Assembly: GCA_019747795.1 (NCBI GenBank)
Contig: JAIEQK010000029.1
Location: forward strand, 1 to 35,239
Direction of reading: 5' to 3'
DNA from: Gammaproteobacteria bacterium
Lineage (GTDB): Bacteria > Pseudomonadota > Gammaproteobacteria > Ga0077536
Length of the DNA stretch: 35,239 bases
The notes under the pieces are model-generated. The model had not been told where the DNA came from. It searched no databases and saw only the letters and a list, made by a program, of their open reading frames with translations. Every line of letters begins with the position of its first letter. The first letter of the stretch is position 1. The position numbers and the translations under genes were made by a program. This document shows, piece by piece, positions 16,073 to 24,230 of the stretch.

Positions 16073-16380
16073 GCGTGGCGCCTGAGGCGGATCTGCTGGT
16101 CCTGCGCGCCGCCATGGGCATCTCGCGCGGCGACTTCCTGCGGGTCATGCCGAGCCTCCTGGGCGAGGCCGAGATGCAGGTGGCGGAGGCCTGCGTGAGG
16201 GCGCAATGGCCCGACGGCTGGCGGCTCGAAGCGCGACTGGTTGCGGAGGGCGAACGGCGCATCGCGGCTCTGCGCCTGCCGGTGGCGGACGTCGAACTGC
16301 GCTTTGTGGACGCGCCGGGTGACTGGGTGCGGGCCTTCATGCAGCGCTTCGACCGCGCTTTTCACAAGGGCGGCGGCTGA
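16069..16380 (+). CDS. Small hypothetical protein at the end of the AOR operon
   Basis: A 103-residue protein whose GTG start overlaps the stop of the TPR-sulfotransferase by 4 bases. I do not recognise the family. It is soluble, without a signal peptide. It opens with a helical stretch (SVAPEADLLVLRAAMGISRGDFLRV), has a Glu/Arg-rich centre and a short beta-like segment (RIAALRLPVADVELRF), and ends in an aromatic helix followed by HKGGG. A single Cys is present. The tight coupling supports a real gene, perhaps a partner of the sulfotransferase or of the oxidoreductase. The C-terminal Gly-Gly-Gly could be coincidental. Confidence 0.65.
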   Translation: MSVAPEADLLVLRAAMGISRGDFLRVMPSLLGEAEMQVAEACVRAQWPDGWRLEARLVAEGERRIAALRLPVADVELRFVDAPGDWVRAFMQRFDRAFHKGGG

Positions 16381-16494
16381 AGCTCGCACCATGACGGCCG
16401 CCATACTGCTCCGGATTGTGGCGAACGAGCGTTGTTTGGTAGCAACAGATTCAACAAATCGCCGCAAGTAGCGGAGTTTTTTGTTGTATAAGTG

Positions 16495-16523
16495 TTGGCA
16501 CGCCAATTTTTATGAACTAGAAT
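16495..16523 (+). promoter_or_regulatory. Strong sigma-70-type promoter for the porin gene
   Basis: TTGGCA (16495-16500) and TAGAAT (16518-16523) are separated by exactly 17 bases, in an unusually AT-rich part of the 280-base gap 16381-16660. It lies about 138 bases before the porin ATG, leaving a long untranslated leader. The rest of the gap shows no gene. Confidence 0.7.
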
Positions 16524-16660
16524 CGACCACGATTTAAACTTCGCCGACCACCCAAGGCCGTCCGGCAATAACAACAACAGGCCGGGCACGCGAAGTAGGT
16601 AGAGCGCTCGACATTGGGTCAGCAAATAAGAGCCTTAGTCCTTAGAGTTAGGAGGAAGTG

Positions 16661-17980
16661 ATGGCGATACAGAATTCGAAGACCAGGATTGCCGCGGCCG
16701 TAGGCGCCGCAATGGGCGCCGGTCTCGCCGCTCCCGCGGGAGCAGTTGTGGTGGTCGGTGGGGACAACGGTTGGGAAGTGAGCTTCGACGGCAACGTCAA
16801 CGCCTTCTACACCGTCGGCGACTACGATGCCGGTTACGTCACCGAAACCGCCAACAAGACTGCCAGCCGTGTGCACACCGGCTTCCTGCCCGCGTTCTTC
16901 AGCTTCAACGTCAAGTCGCCGACCATCGACGGCATGACCGGCAGCGCGCGCATCAGCTTCGCTCCGACCATCCAGACGGGTGGCGCCAAGACCCAGTTCT
17001 CCTCGCAGTCGGGCAGCGTGGGCCCGGTGCCCGGCATCAACGGTGCAACGATCGATACTCGTGAAGTCGTCGCCAACCTGAGCGGTGGCTTCGGTGAAGT
17101 GAGCTTTGGTCGCACACTGTCGCTGTTCGGTCGCAATGCCATCCTGAACGACATGACGCTGTTCGGCGTTGGTTTCGTGCCCGGCGGCGACTCCTTCGGT
17201 TCGATCACGTTCGGTCGTGTCGGCCACGGCTACACCTACCCGGACTTCGCCGCTCGTTTCGCTTACACCACGCCGGTGGTGAACGGCTTCCAGGCCGCCT
17301 TCGGCGTGTATGACCCGTCGACCTTCGACGGCGTGACCGCTTACAACGCGGGCGCCGGCGGTGTCGGCAGCCTGCTGGACGAGAACCGCACCCCGCGCTT
17401 CGAGGGTGAGGTCAGCTACTCCACCGCCTTCCCGGGCGGTAACGTCAAGCTGTGGGCCGACGGCCTGTGGCAGGACACCGAGTCGAGCTGCACTGGTCCG
17501 GCAGCGACCGCCGGTGGCGTCGCGGCGCAGTGCGGTGATTTCAGCACCGTCGCCTGGGGCGTGGGTACCAAGGTCGGCTACCAGGGCTTCGAGTTCGTCG
17601 GTTACTACCACGACAATTCGGGTCTCGGCCTGACCGCGCAGTTCAACGGCAACGCGGCCTACGTGGACGCCGGTGGCCAGCTCCAGGAGCGCGACGGCGA
17701 CGGCTTCTACGTGCAGGGCACCTACACCATCGCCACCAAGACCAAGGTCGGCGTGTCCTACGGTGAGGGCAACCTCGACGGTCTGGACGTGGGCGACACC
17801 GCCATCAACGGTGTGAACACCCATGTCGAGCGCCAGCTGTGGACGGTCGGCGTGTATCACGACGTCAGCTCCTGGCTGCGTCTGATCGCCGAGTACAACC
17901 GCGGCGAGCTGAACACGCACACCCCGGGCAAGAACCCCGGCGCCAACACCTTCAGCGTCGGCAGCTTCCTGTTCTGGTAA
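16661..17980 (+). CDS. Outer-membrane porin (beta-barrel)
   Basis: A 439-residue protein with a signal peptide (about 1-28, ending PAGA) and a beta-barrel rich in alternating hydrophobic, Gly and aromatic residues. The first strand motif is WEVSFDGNVNAFYTVGDYD, and the chain ends in a terminal phenylalanine-tryptophan pair (SVGSFLFW) as in outer-membrane barrels. A segment VVANLSGGFGEVSFGRTLSLFGR resembles the loop entry of trimeric general porins. It likely allows diffusion of small solutes; specificity unknown. GGAGGAA sits just before the ATG at 16661. A near-consensus promoter and a strong downstream terminator frame it as a single-gene unit. Codon choice (many GGT, CGT and GTC codons) differs from its neighbours, as expected for high expression. 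Confidence 0.9.
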   Translation: MAIQNSKTRIAAAVGAAMGAGLAAPAGAVVVVGGDNGWEVSFDGNVNAFYTVGDYDAGYVTETANKTASRVHTGFLPAFFSFNVKSPTIDGMTGSARISFAPTIQTGGAKTQFSSQSGSVGPVPGINGATIDTREVVANLSGGFGEVSFGRTLSLFGRNAILNDMTLFGVGFVPGGDSFGSITFGRVGHGYTYPDFAARFAYTTPVVNGFQAAFGVYDPSTFDGVTAYNAGAGGVGSLLDENRTPRFEGEVSYSTAFPGGNVKLWADGLWQDTESSCTGPAATAGGVAAQCGDFSTVAWGVGTKVGYQGFEFVGYYHDNSGLGLTAQFNGNAAYVDAGGQLQERDGDGFYVQGTYTIATKTKVGVSYGEGNLDGLDVGDTAINGVNTHVERQLWTVGVYHDVSSWLRLIAEYNRGELNTHTPGKNPGANTFSVGSFLFW

Positions 17981-18015
17981 GTTCTGTCTCGCGGTGCAAG
18001 CCGCGTTGAGAGAAA

Positions 18016-18043
18016 GGCGCATCCTCGGATGCGCCTTTTTTTT
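18016..18043 (+). terminator. Rho-independent terminator after the porin gene
   Basis: GGCGCATC (18016-18023), a CTCG loop and GATGCGCC (18028-18035) form a perfect 8-bp stem, followed by eight T residues. It ends 63 bases after the porin stop and is the clearest intrinsic terminator in the window. Confidence 0.93.
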
Positions 18044-18071
18044 CGTCCCGTTGAATTACATCGTCGGCGCT

Positions 18072-18100
18072 TTGGTCAAAGGCAGGGCCTTGGCTATAAT
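18072..18100 (+). promoter_or_regulatory. Sigma-70-type promoter for the coiled-coil/SHOCT gene
   Basis: TTGGTC (18072-18077) and a perfect TATAAT (18095-18100) are 17 bases apart, 42 bases before the ATG at 18142. The promoter lies directly after the porin terminator, so the downstream gene is an independent unit. Confidence 0.7.
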
Positions 18101-18141
18101 CCGGCGGCCCGCCTCACCTTCATTTCTGCGCCGAAGAATCC

Positions 18142-19122
18142 ATGAAAAGATTTCCGCCAAACCTCCCGCGCTCGCTTGCCCTGGTGCTGGCCGGTAGCTT
18201 GTTCGCGAGCACTGCCGCGGCGCTCGATCTGCTCCCGAGCTTCTTCGAGAAGCCAAGGATCACGGCGACCATCTGGGAACTCGGTGAGCAGTACGTGAAC
18301 CTGGTGGAGATCGAGAAGGGCGCGGTGCCGAACGATCATCCCGCGACGCTCGATCCCATCGAGGTTGAGCAGGCGCTGGCCTCCTTGCAACTGTGGACCA
18401 AGGGAGGCGTGTTCCGCGACGAGCAGTCGACGCCGGTATTCAGTAAGAGCCAGGCGGGCAGCATCGCGCGCTTCGTGGTTGATGCGCTGTCCAAGGCTTC
18501 GCCACAGGAGGACGTGACCTTCAACCTGCGCGGCTACGCGGACGTCATGCTGTCCGTCGCCAAGGAGCGCGAGTGGACCACCGGGCGCGTGTTCGTCAAG
18601 GACGGCAAGCTCAATCTCATCATCGGCGAGTATCACAAGCGCATCGACAAGGGAAAGAAGAACGTCGAGGGTTCGTTCGGCATCACCGAGGACTACCGTG
18701 ACGTGAACTTCGACATCGCCGGACGCAACAGCAAGGGCCACATGCCGGGACGCATCGTGAACACCGCCGGCGTCGAACTCGGCGCGGAGTCGCGGCCGGA
18801 CTGGGTCAGCATCGAGGTGCTCAAGGCCGCGAAGGCCTATCGCGACGTGCAGACACCGGTGGCGCAGCGCAAGGAAGAAGAGAAGATGCGCAACGAGGCC
18901 GCCAAGCTCACGCTCGAGCGCCGCGAGATGCGCGAGGAGATGGCGCGCATGCGCAAGGAACTGCAGACCCTGCGTGAAGGCGGCGCGGCCGGCACCGGCG
19001 CCGCGAGCAGCACGCAGAGCCTCGAGGAGCGCCTGGGCAAGCTGCAGCAGTTGCTGGACAAGGGACTGATCAGCGCCGACGACTTCAAGCAGCGCAAGCG
19101 CGCCATCCTCGAAGAGATCTGA
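18142..19122 (+). CDS. Exported protein with coiled coil and C-terminal SHOCT domain
   Basis: A 326-residue protein with a signal peptide (about 1-28, STAAALD). Residues about 28-235 form a soluble domain I do not recognise (ITATIWELGEQYVNLVEIEKG near its start). A strongly charged coiled coil follows (about 238-280, EEEKMRNEAAKLTLERREM). After a Gly/Ala/Ser linker comes a SHOCT helical hairpin (about 294-326, LGKLQQLLDKGLISADDFKQRKRAIL). SHOCT domains are short C-terminal oligomerisation modules. A signal peptide with a SHOCT tail suggests a periplasmic, multimeric protein. It has its own promoter and no evident functional partner; proline iminopeptidase follows 41 bases later. Confidence 0.75.
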   Translation: MKRFPPNLPRSLALVLAGSLFASTAAALDLLPSFFEKPRITATIWELGEQYVNLVEIEKGAVPNDHPATLDPIEVEQALASLQLWTKGGVFRDEQSTPVFSKSQAGSIARFVVDALSKASPQEDVTFNLRGYADVMLSVAKEREWTTGRVFVKDGKLNLIIGEYHKRIDKGKKNVEGSFGITEDYRDVNFDIAGRNSKGHMPGRIVNTAGVELGAESRPDWVSIEVLKAAKAYRDVQTPVAQRKEEEKMRNEAAKLTLERREMREEMARMRKELQTLREGGAAGTGAASSTQSLEERLGKLQQLLDKGLISADDFKQRKRAILEEI

Positions 19123-19163
19123 GCACGGTTCACATCGTCTCCGCGAGCAACGACGGTCCGCGC

Positions 19164-20159
19164 GTGCGCACGCTGTATCCGCCCCTGGCGCCCCACACCA
19201 CGCTGCGCCTCGCGGTGGGCGAGGGACATGAACTGCATGTCGAACGCTGCGGCACGCCGGGCGGGCTCCCGGTCGTGTTTCTGCATGGGGGCCCCGGCTC
19301 GGGCTGCAAGCCCGACCACCGCCAGTTCTTCGATCCGCGTCGCTACGACATCGTGCTGTTCGATCAGCGCGGCGCGGGCCGTTCCACGCCCCAGGGCGGC
19401 GTGCGCGCCAACGACACCTGGCGCCTGGTCGCCGACATGGAAACCATCCGCGCGCGCTTCGGGCTGGAGCGCTGGGTACTGTTCGGCGGCTCCTGGGGCT
19501 CGACCCTTGCGCTCAGCTACGCCCTGACCCACCCGGAGCGGGTGCTGGCCATGGTGTTGCGCGGCAGCTTCCTCGCGCGGCGCCAGGACCTCGCGTGGTT
19601 CGCCGGCGAGGGCGCGCACCGGCTGCTGCCCGTGCAGTGGCAGCGCTTCCTGGACACGAGCGGACTCGTGCCGGGCGCGGATCTCACTCGCGAGGTGCAC
19701 GCCGCCGTACTGGGCGAGGACGAGACGCGCGCGGCCACAGTCGCGCTCGCCTGGGAGAACTGGTCGACCGCGGTGGTGATGTATTCGCTGGACGGCGGCG
19801 GCGAGTCCGCCACGCCCGTCACCGCGCCCACGACGGTCCCCACGCCTGATCCCTCGTCGGCGCGCAGCGCGCTCGTCAAGGCGCGCCTGGAGATGCACTA
19901 CGCCCGACACGGGTATTTCCTGCGCGAGAACCAGCTGCTGGAGGACGCCGCGCGCCTGCCCAAGGTGCCGACCGTGATCGTGCACGGCGCGCGCGACATC
20001 ACCTGTCCGGCCGAGGCGGCCTGGGCGCTGCACCGCGCGCTGCCCGGCTCGCGTCTCGAGATCCTGCGCACCGCCGGTCACCTGTCCAGTGAGACGCCGA
20101 TGATCGATGCGCTGGTGCGCGCGGCGGACGAAGTGGCGGGCGCACTCGAGGCGCGTTGA
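19164..20159 (+). CDS. pip: Proline iminopeptidase
   Basis: A 331-residue alpha/beta-hydrolase of peptidase family S33, removing N-terminal proline from peptides in the cytoplasm. The N-terminus RTLYPPLAPHTTLRLAVGEGH is typical. The oxyanion motif HGGPGSG is followed by DQRGAGRSTP. The nucleophile Ser110 sits in GGSWGS, the acid is in HGARDITCP, and the catalytic His is in TAGHLSSE near the C-terminus. The alanine-rich segment around residues 210-232 (TPVTAPTTVPTPDPSSARS) is a low-complexity insertion in the cap region. GTG start at 19164. It lies 9 bases upstream of folP, probably co-transcribed. Confidence 0.93.
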   Translation: MRTLYPPLAPHTTLRLAVGEGHELHVERCGTPGGLPVVFLHGGPGSGCKPDHRQFFDPRRYDIVLFDQRGAGRSTPQGGVRANDTWRLVADMETIRARFGLERWVLFGGSWGSTLALSYALTHPERVLAMVLRGSFLARRQDLAWFAGEGAHRLLPVQWQRFLDTSGLVPGADLTREVHAAVLGEDETRAATVALAWENWSTAVVMYSLDGGGESATPVTAPTTVPTPDPSSARSALVKARLEMHYARHGYFLRENQLLEDAARLPKVPTVIVHGARDITCPAEAAWALHRALPGSRLEILRTAGHLSSETPMIDALVRAADEVAGALEAR

Positions 20160-20168
20160 GCACGGGCG

Positions 20169-20993
20169 ATGTTCGATACTCTGCGCGACGACACCCGCCC
20201 GCTGATCATGGGCATCCTGAATCTCACGCCCGACAGCTTTTCCGATGGCGGCCGGCACAGCGAAGTGGACGCGGCCTGCGCCTACGCGATGCGCATGGTC
20301 GAGGAAGGCGCGGATCTGATCGACCTGGGCGGCGAATCGACGCGCCCTGGCGCCGCGCCGGTGAGCGCGGAGACTCAGCTCGCCCGCGTGCTGCCGGTAT
20401 TGCGTGCGCTGCTCGGCGCCTTGCCCGCGCGCGTCGCGCTCAGCATCGACACGCGCTCACCCGAAGTCGCCGACGCCTGTCTCGCCGCCGGCGCGCGCGT
20501 GGTCAACGACGTCTCCGGCGCGCGCGAGCCGGGCATGTTGGAGGTCATCGCGCGCCATGGCGCCGCGCTGGTGCTGATGCACATGCAGGGCATGCCCGCG
20601 ACCATGCAGCTCGAGCCGCGCTACCAGGACGTGGTCGCCGAAGTGCGCGACTACCTGCTGGCGCGCGCGGCGACCGCGCGCGCGGCGGGCATTCCCGCGC
20701 AGCGCATCGCGCTCGACCCCGGCATCGGCTTCGGCAAGAACCGTGCACACAATCTCGCGCTGCTGGCCGCGCTCGACGAGTTCGTCGGCTGCGGCTACCC
20801 GGTGTTGCTCGGCACCAGCCGCAAACGCTTCATGGGCGCGATCTGCAGCGAGACCGAGCCCACCGAACTCCTCGGTGCGACCTGTGCGACCACCGCGCTC
20901 GGCGTGGCGGCGGGCGTGCGGATTTTTCGTGTGCACGACGTGAAGGCCAACCGCCAGGCGGCGGACGTGGCCTGGGCCATCGCCGCCCGTTGA
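20169..20993 (+). CDS. folP: Dihydropteroate synthase
   Basis: A 274-residue TIM-barrel enzyme that joins 6-hydroxymethyl-7,8-dihydropterin pyrophosphate to p-aminobenzoate in folate synthesis. Diagnostic motifs are ILNLTPDSFSDGG (15-27), DLGGESTRPGA (about 55-65), SIDTRSPEVA, VVNDVSGA, DPGIGFGKN, LLGTSRKRFMG and the terminal RVHDVK. Length and motif order are normal. It follows pip by 9 bases and converges with pqqE (10 bases between stops). Folate synthase genes usually sit near ftsH and glmM; neither is seen here. It could instead be a second copy, but nothing in the sequence separates it from ordinary FolP. Confidence 0.95.
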   Translation: MFDTLRDDTRPLIMGILNLTPDSFSDGGRHSEVDAACAYAMRMVEEGADLIDLGGESTRPGAAPVSAETQLARVLPVLRALLGALPARVALSIDTRSPEVADACLAAGARVVNDVSGAREPGMLEVIARHGAALVLMHMQGMPATMQLEPRYQDVVAEVRDYLLARAATARAAGIPAQRIALDPGIGFGKNRAHNLALLAALDEFVGCGYPVLLGTSRKRFMGAICSETEPTELLGATCATTALGVAAGVRIFRVHDVKANRQAADVAWAIAAR

Positions 20994-21003
20994 GCGACCG
21001 CGC

Positions 21004-22131
21004 TCAGCCGAGCGCGCGGGAGTTGCGGGTGTTGCGAAAGACCAGCGGCTTGGTGGTCCCGGCCGCGGCGGCGCGTTCGATCCGCTCCACTTCCTCGACC
21101 AGCGCCGCGTGGCGTGGCGAACGATCGCATACCGGATCGGTCGCGCTCGCGTCGCCGGTCAACAGGTAGGCCTGGCAGCGGCAGCCGCCGAAATCCTTGG
21201 TCTTGTCCGGACAGCTGCGGCAGGGCTCCTGCATCCACTCGAAGCCGCGAAAGCGCGCGAAGGCCGGCGATTCGTTCCAGATGTAGTCGATGCTTTGATC
21301 GCGCACGTTGGGAAACTCGAGTCCCGGCAGGTGCTGCGCGGCGTGACAGGGCAGGGCGCTGCCGTCCGGCGCGACGGTCAGGAAGATCGACCCCCAGCCG
21401 TTCATGCAGGCCTTGGGCCGATTCTCGAAGTAGTCGGGCACGACGTAGATGATCTTCATCCGGTCGCCCATCTCGGCCTGGTAGCGTTTCGCGACCGCTT
21501 CGGCGTGACGCAGCTGTTCGCGGGTCGGCAGCAGGCCTTCGAGATTCAGGCGCGACCAGCCGTAGTACTGGGTGCTGGCGAGCTCGACGAAGTCCGCCTC
21601 GAGCTCGATGGTCATGCGGATGATGTCTTCGATCTGGTCGATGTTCTGGCGGTGGATCACCACGTTCAGGACCATCGGGTAATCGTGCGCCTTCACCGCG
21701 CGCGCCATGGCGCGCTTGTGCGCGAAGCTCGCCGTGCCGCCGAGGTAGTTGTTCAGCTCCTCGTTGCTGGCCTGGAAGCTGATCTGGATGTGATCGAGCC
21801 CGGCTTCGCGCAGGCGCGCGACCCGCGCCTCGTCCATGCCGACGCCCGACGTGATGAGATTGGTGTAGTAGCCGAGCGCGCGTGCCTCGGCGGTCAGGAT
21901 CTCCAGGTCGTCACGCAGCAGCGGCTCGCCGCCGGAGAAGCCGAGCTGCATCGCGCCGAGCGCGCGCGCCTCGCGCAGCACGCGCAGCCAGTCCTCGGTG
22001 TCGAGTTCCTGTTTGCGCTGCGCGAAATCCAGCGGATTCGAGCAGTAGGGACACTGCAGCGGGCAGCGGTAGGTGAGCTCGGCCAGCAGCCACAGCGGCT
22101 TGCCGGCGATGTCAGTAGGTGATCCAGCCAT
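21004..22131 (-). CDS. pqqE: PQQ biosynthesis radical SAM protein PqqE
   Basis: A 375-residue radical SAM/SPASM enzyme that forms the Glu-Tyr carbon-carbon crosslink in the PqqA peptide, the first step of pyrroloquinoline quinone synthesis. The SAM cluster motif is CPLQCPYC (CxxxCxxC) near residue 19, followed by [13 protein letters not shown]-terminal auxiliary cluster cysteines include ACMNGWG, LPCHAAQ, and the group [16 protein letters not shown] with DPVCDRSP. The start ATG at 22131 lies 20 bases inside pqqD, suggesting translational coupling, in keeping with the known PqqD-PqqE interaction. It is the last gene of the pqqA-C-D-E cluster. Confidence 0.97.
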   Translation of the reverse strand: MAGSPTDIAGKPLWLLAELTYRCPLQCPYCSNPLDFAQRKQELDTEDWLRVLREARALGAMQLGFSGGEPLLRDDLEILTAEARALGYYTNLITSGVGMDEARVARLREAGLDHIQISFQASNEELNNYLGGTASFAHKRAMARAVKAHDYPMVLNVVIHRQNIDQIEDIIRMTIELEADFVELASTQYYGWSRLNLEGLLPTREQLRHAEAVAKRYQAEMGDRMKIIYVVPDYFENRPKACMNGWGSIFLTVAPDGSALPCHAAQHLPGLEFPNVRDQSIDYIWNESPAFARFRGFEWMQEPCRSCPDKTKDFGGCRCQAYLLTGDASATDPVCDRSPRHAALVEEVERIERAAAAGTTKPLVFRNTRNSRALG

Positions 22132-22387
22132 TGCCTTCGGCCTGTTCGAGGAAGCGGCGCACGTCGTCGTCCAGCGGCGCGCCGCCGAACAGGGCTTTCA
22201 GTTCGGCGATGATGGCCTCCACGCTGCGCTGGCCGTCGACGCGCTTCAGGATCTCACCCGCGCTCGCGGAGAGCTTGACCATGCCCTCCGGGTAGAGCAG
22301 CACGTGACAGTCCTGGGCCGCTTCCCATTGAAAGCGGTACATGCGTTTCAGCACCGGCACACGGGCGTCCTGCGGGGCGGCGTTCAT
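22112..22387 (-). CDS. pqqD: PQQ biosynthesis peptide chaperone PqqD
   Basis: A 91-residue RiPP recognition element that binds PqqA and presents it to PqqE. Typical features are [35 protein letters not shown], followed by [18 protein letters not shown] and a C-terminal winged-helix region with [15 protein letters not shown]. The ATG at 22387 overlaps the end of pqqC by 4 bases, and the 3' end overlaps pqqE by 20 bases. A longer upstream in-frame extension lies within pqqC and is rejected. Confidence 0.95.
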   Translation of the reverse strand: MNAAPQDARVPVLKRMYRFQWEAAQDCHVLLYPEGMVKLSASAGEILKRVDGQRSVEAIIAELKALFGGAPLDDDVRRFLEQAEGNGWITY

Positions 22388-23151
22388 GCGTCGCACCCAT
22401 GAAAGGGCGGCATGTCGGCGACGTAGGCGAGCCACATCGCGTCCAGCATGGTCCACAGCACGTTCAGCTTGAACTGCAGGATGGCGAGCGCGTATTCCTG
22501 CTGTGCACGGGTCTCGAAATGCGCGAGCGTGACGGCGAGGCCGTGTTCGACGTCGCGTCGCGCCTCGGCCAGGCGCTTGCGGAAATATTCGTAGCCCTTG
22601 GCGTCGATCCAGGGGTAGGCGGCGGGCCAGTTGTCGAGCCGGCGCTGGTGGATCTCCGGCGCGAACATCTCGGTCAGGGACGAGCAGGCCGCTTCTTCGA
22701 ACGTCGCGCCGCGCGCGAAATTCACATAGGCATCGACCGCGAAGCGCACGCCGGGCAGCACGTGGCGCTCGTCCTCCAGCTCAGCGCGGGTCAGGCCGAC
22801 GGCCTCGCCGAGACGCAGCCAGGCTTCGATGCCGCCTTCCTCGCCGGCCAGGCCGTCATGATCGATGATGCGCTGCACCCACAGGCGGCGCGCTTCGCGA
22901 TCACGGCAGTTGGCCATCACCGCCGCGTCCTTCACCGGGATGCTGGTCTGGTAGTAGTAACGGTTGGCCACCCAGCCCTGCACCGCGCCCCGCGGCAGTT
23001 CGCCGGCATTCATGCGCCGGTGAAACGGGTGATTGATGTGGTAGTAACGCTGCTTGGCGCGCAGCTGCGCTTCGAACTCGGCGCGCGACCAGGCGAGGGC
23101 GCTGCTCGGGATGGGCGGCTTGACGGCGAACTGGACCACGATGTGCGGCAC
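22384..23151 (-). CDS. pqqC: Pyrroloquinoline-quinone synthase PqqC
   Basis: A 255-residue all-helical oxidase that performs the last ring closure and eight-electron oxidation of the PQQ precursor without a metal or flavin. Signature segments are [55 protein letters not shown] and the C-terminal [19 protein letters not shown]. The length is normal. It lies 72 bases downstream of pqqA, separated by a stable hairpin, and overlaps pqqD by 4 bases. The ATG at 23151 gives a slightly extended N-terminus (PHIVVQFAV), which may be dispensable. Confidence 0.96.
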   Translation of the reverse strand: MPHIVVQFAVKPPIPSSALAWSRAEFEAQLRAKQRYYHINHPFHRRMNAGELPRGAVQGWVANRYYYQTSIPVKDAAVMANCRDREARRLWVQRIIDHDGLAGEEGGIEAWLRLGEAVGLTRAELEDERHVLPGVRFAVDAYVNFARGATFEEAACSSLTEMFAPEIHQRRLDNWPAAYPWIDAKGYEYFRKRLAEARRDVEHGLAVTLAHFETRAQQEYALAILQFKLNVLWTMLDAMWLAYVADMPPFHGCDA

Positions 23152-23191
23152 TTCGAAAGCGGGCGGACGAGCCGCCGTGGGTGAAAAGACA

Positions 23192-23213
23192 CGGGGTCGC
23201 CTGAGCGACCCCG
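23192..23213 (-). terminator. Stable hairpin between pqqA and pqqC, probable attenuator
   Basis: CGGGGTCGC (23192-23200) and GCGACCCCG (23205-23213) make a perfect 9-bp stem with a 4-base loop. Read on the - strand it is followed by TGTCTTTT, a broken T-tract. A partial terminator here would give more pqqA than pqqCDE transcript, which is known for PQQ operons. It could also protect the 3' end of a short pqqA RNA. Confidence 0.55.
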
Positions 23214-23223
23214 GTCCCGTACA

Positions 23224-23298
23224 TTAACGGTTGTTGATGTACATCGTCACTTCGAAGCCGAAGCGAACGTCGTTGTAGGCAGGCGTTTCCCACTGCAT
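23224..23298 (-). CDS. pqqA: PQQ precursor peptide PqqA
   Basis: A 24-residue peptide that is the substrate for PQQ synthesis. Glu16 and Tyr20 of the conserved FEVTMY core, separated by three residues, become the PQQ ring system. The sequence opens with MQWETPAYNDVRFG, close to the usual W-x-P-x-x-D-R-G pattern, and ends INNR. The ATG at 23298 has GGAG 8 bases upstream. The gene heads the pqqA-pqqC-pqqD-pqqE unit on the - strand. Its leader holds a small hairpin (23330-23345) and a tandem 8-mer (23358-23373). No good -35/-10 pair was recognised. Confidence 0.95.
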   Translation of the reverse strand: MQWETPAYNDVRFGFEVTMYINNR

Positions 23299-23329
23299 GA
23301 CTGGAACTCCCAACTTGCGGTGAATGTTC

Positions 23330-23373
23330 AGAAACCGGAGTTTCTCCCCGACCTTGCACATGCGAACATGCGA
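23330..23373 (-). promoter_or_regulatory. pqqA upstream region with hairpin and tandem 8-mer
   Basis: AGAAAC (23330-23335) and GTTTCT (23340-23345) can pair around a CGGA loop. ACATGCGA occurs twice in perfect tandem at 23358-23373. Both lie within 75 bases of the pqqA start, in the 273-base region divergent from the DUF447 gene. They may be regulator sites or leader structure; no gene was seen in the rest of the gap. Confidence 0.3.
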
Positions 23374-23571
23374 AGGACACTCTGCCCAAGCAGGCTCCGT
23401 GCCAGGGCGGCGCGCGCAAGGCGCCCCGCGCAAGCTGATTTCTCTCAGCAAGATCAGACGCTTGGCGACGCACCCGCGGACGCCGGCCCGACCCGCGACG
23501 CGTCACCCTGGCGAGCGCTCGTGTGCAGCCAGGCCCCTGGTTGCTGACAGCCAGTCAGGGCGCGGTTCGCC

Positions 23572-24147
23572 ATGATCTTCGAAGGCGTGATCGCCACCCG
23601 TGACGCGGCCGGCGCGCCGCATCTCGCGCCCATGGGATTCAGGCGCGAGGGCACGCGCCTGTCGGTCGCACCCTACGTGCCGTCGGCGACGCTGGACAAC
23701 CTGCGCGGCGACGGTCGCGCGGTGATGAACCTGGTGGACGACGTGCGGGTGATTGCCGGCTGCCTCACGGGGCGACGCGAGTGGCCAGTGCTGCCCGCGA
23801 CCCGCATCGCCGGTTGGCGCCTGGCCGAGTGCCTCGGTCACCTCGAACTCGAGGTACGGGTAATCGACGACCACCCCGAGCGGCCGCGTTTTCACTGCGA
23901 CATCGTGCATCACGCCGAGCACGCGCCCTTCGCGGGCTTCAACCGCGCGCAGGCCGCGGTGCTCGAAGCCGCCATCCTGCATTCGCGCCTCGACTGGCTG
24001 GCGCCGGAGAAGCTGCGGGACGAGATGCGCTATCTCGCCATCGCGGTGGACAAGACCGCCGGACCGCGCGAGCGCGAGGCCTGGGACTGGCTGCTGGCGG
24101 CGATGGCCGCCCACCCTCGCCACCGACTGCGTTTGACGTCGTCCTGA
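23572..24147 (+). CDS. DUF447 family protein (flavin reductase-like split barrel)
   Basis: A 191-residue protein matching the DUF447 family (start IFEGVIATRDAAGAPHLAPMGF, later NLVDDVRVIAGCLTG and GFNRAQAAVLEAAILHSRLDWL). The fold is expected to be an FMN-binding split barrel. Homologues occur in archaea and in methylotrophic bacteria near tetrahydromethanopterin-linked C1 genes, but their reaction is not established. Here it diverges from pqqA and lies 83 bases before the pterin dehydratase gene, so a pterin-related role is possible. The start ATG at 23572 fits the family N-terminus. There is no signal peptide. Confidence 0.8.
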   Translation: MIFEGVIATRDAAGAPHLAPMGFRREGTRLSVAPYVPSATLDNLRGDGRAVMNLVDDVRVIAGCLTGRREWPVLPATRIAGWRLAECLGHLELEVRVIDDHPERPRFHCDIVHHAEHAPFAGFNRAQAAVLEAAILHSRLDWLAPEKLRDEMRYLAIAVDKTAGPREREAWDWLLAAMAAHPRHRLRLTSS

Positions 24148-24230
24148 GGCTTGCGCCGGCGCGCCCCTAACGCTTAGGTTTTCCGCTCGGGCGCGCGGCG
24201 CCCACGGTCGACAACGAGCGAGGTACGAAC

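Noticed and set aside
23358-23373. Tandem 8-mer considered as the start of a CRISPR or satellite array
   Set aside because: Only two copies exist, there are no spacers, and no cas genes are in the window.
23299-23571. Possible small + strand genes in the pqqA-DUF447 gap
   Set aside because: Short frames read across the pqqA leader and end inside the DUF447 region, with Arg/Ala-rich products and no conserved features.
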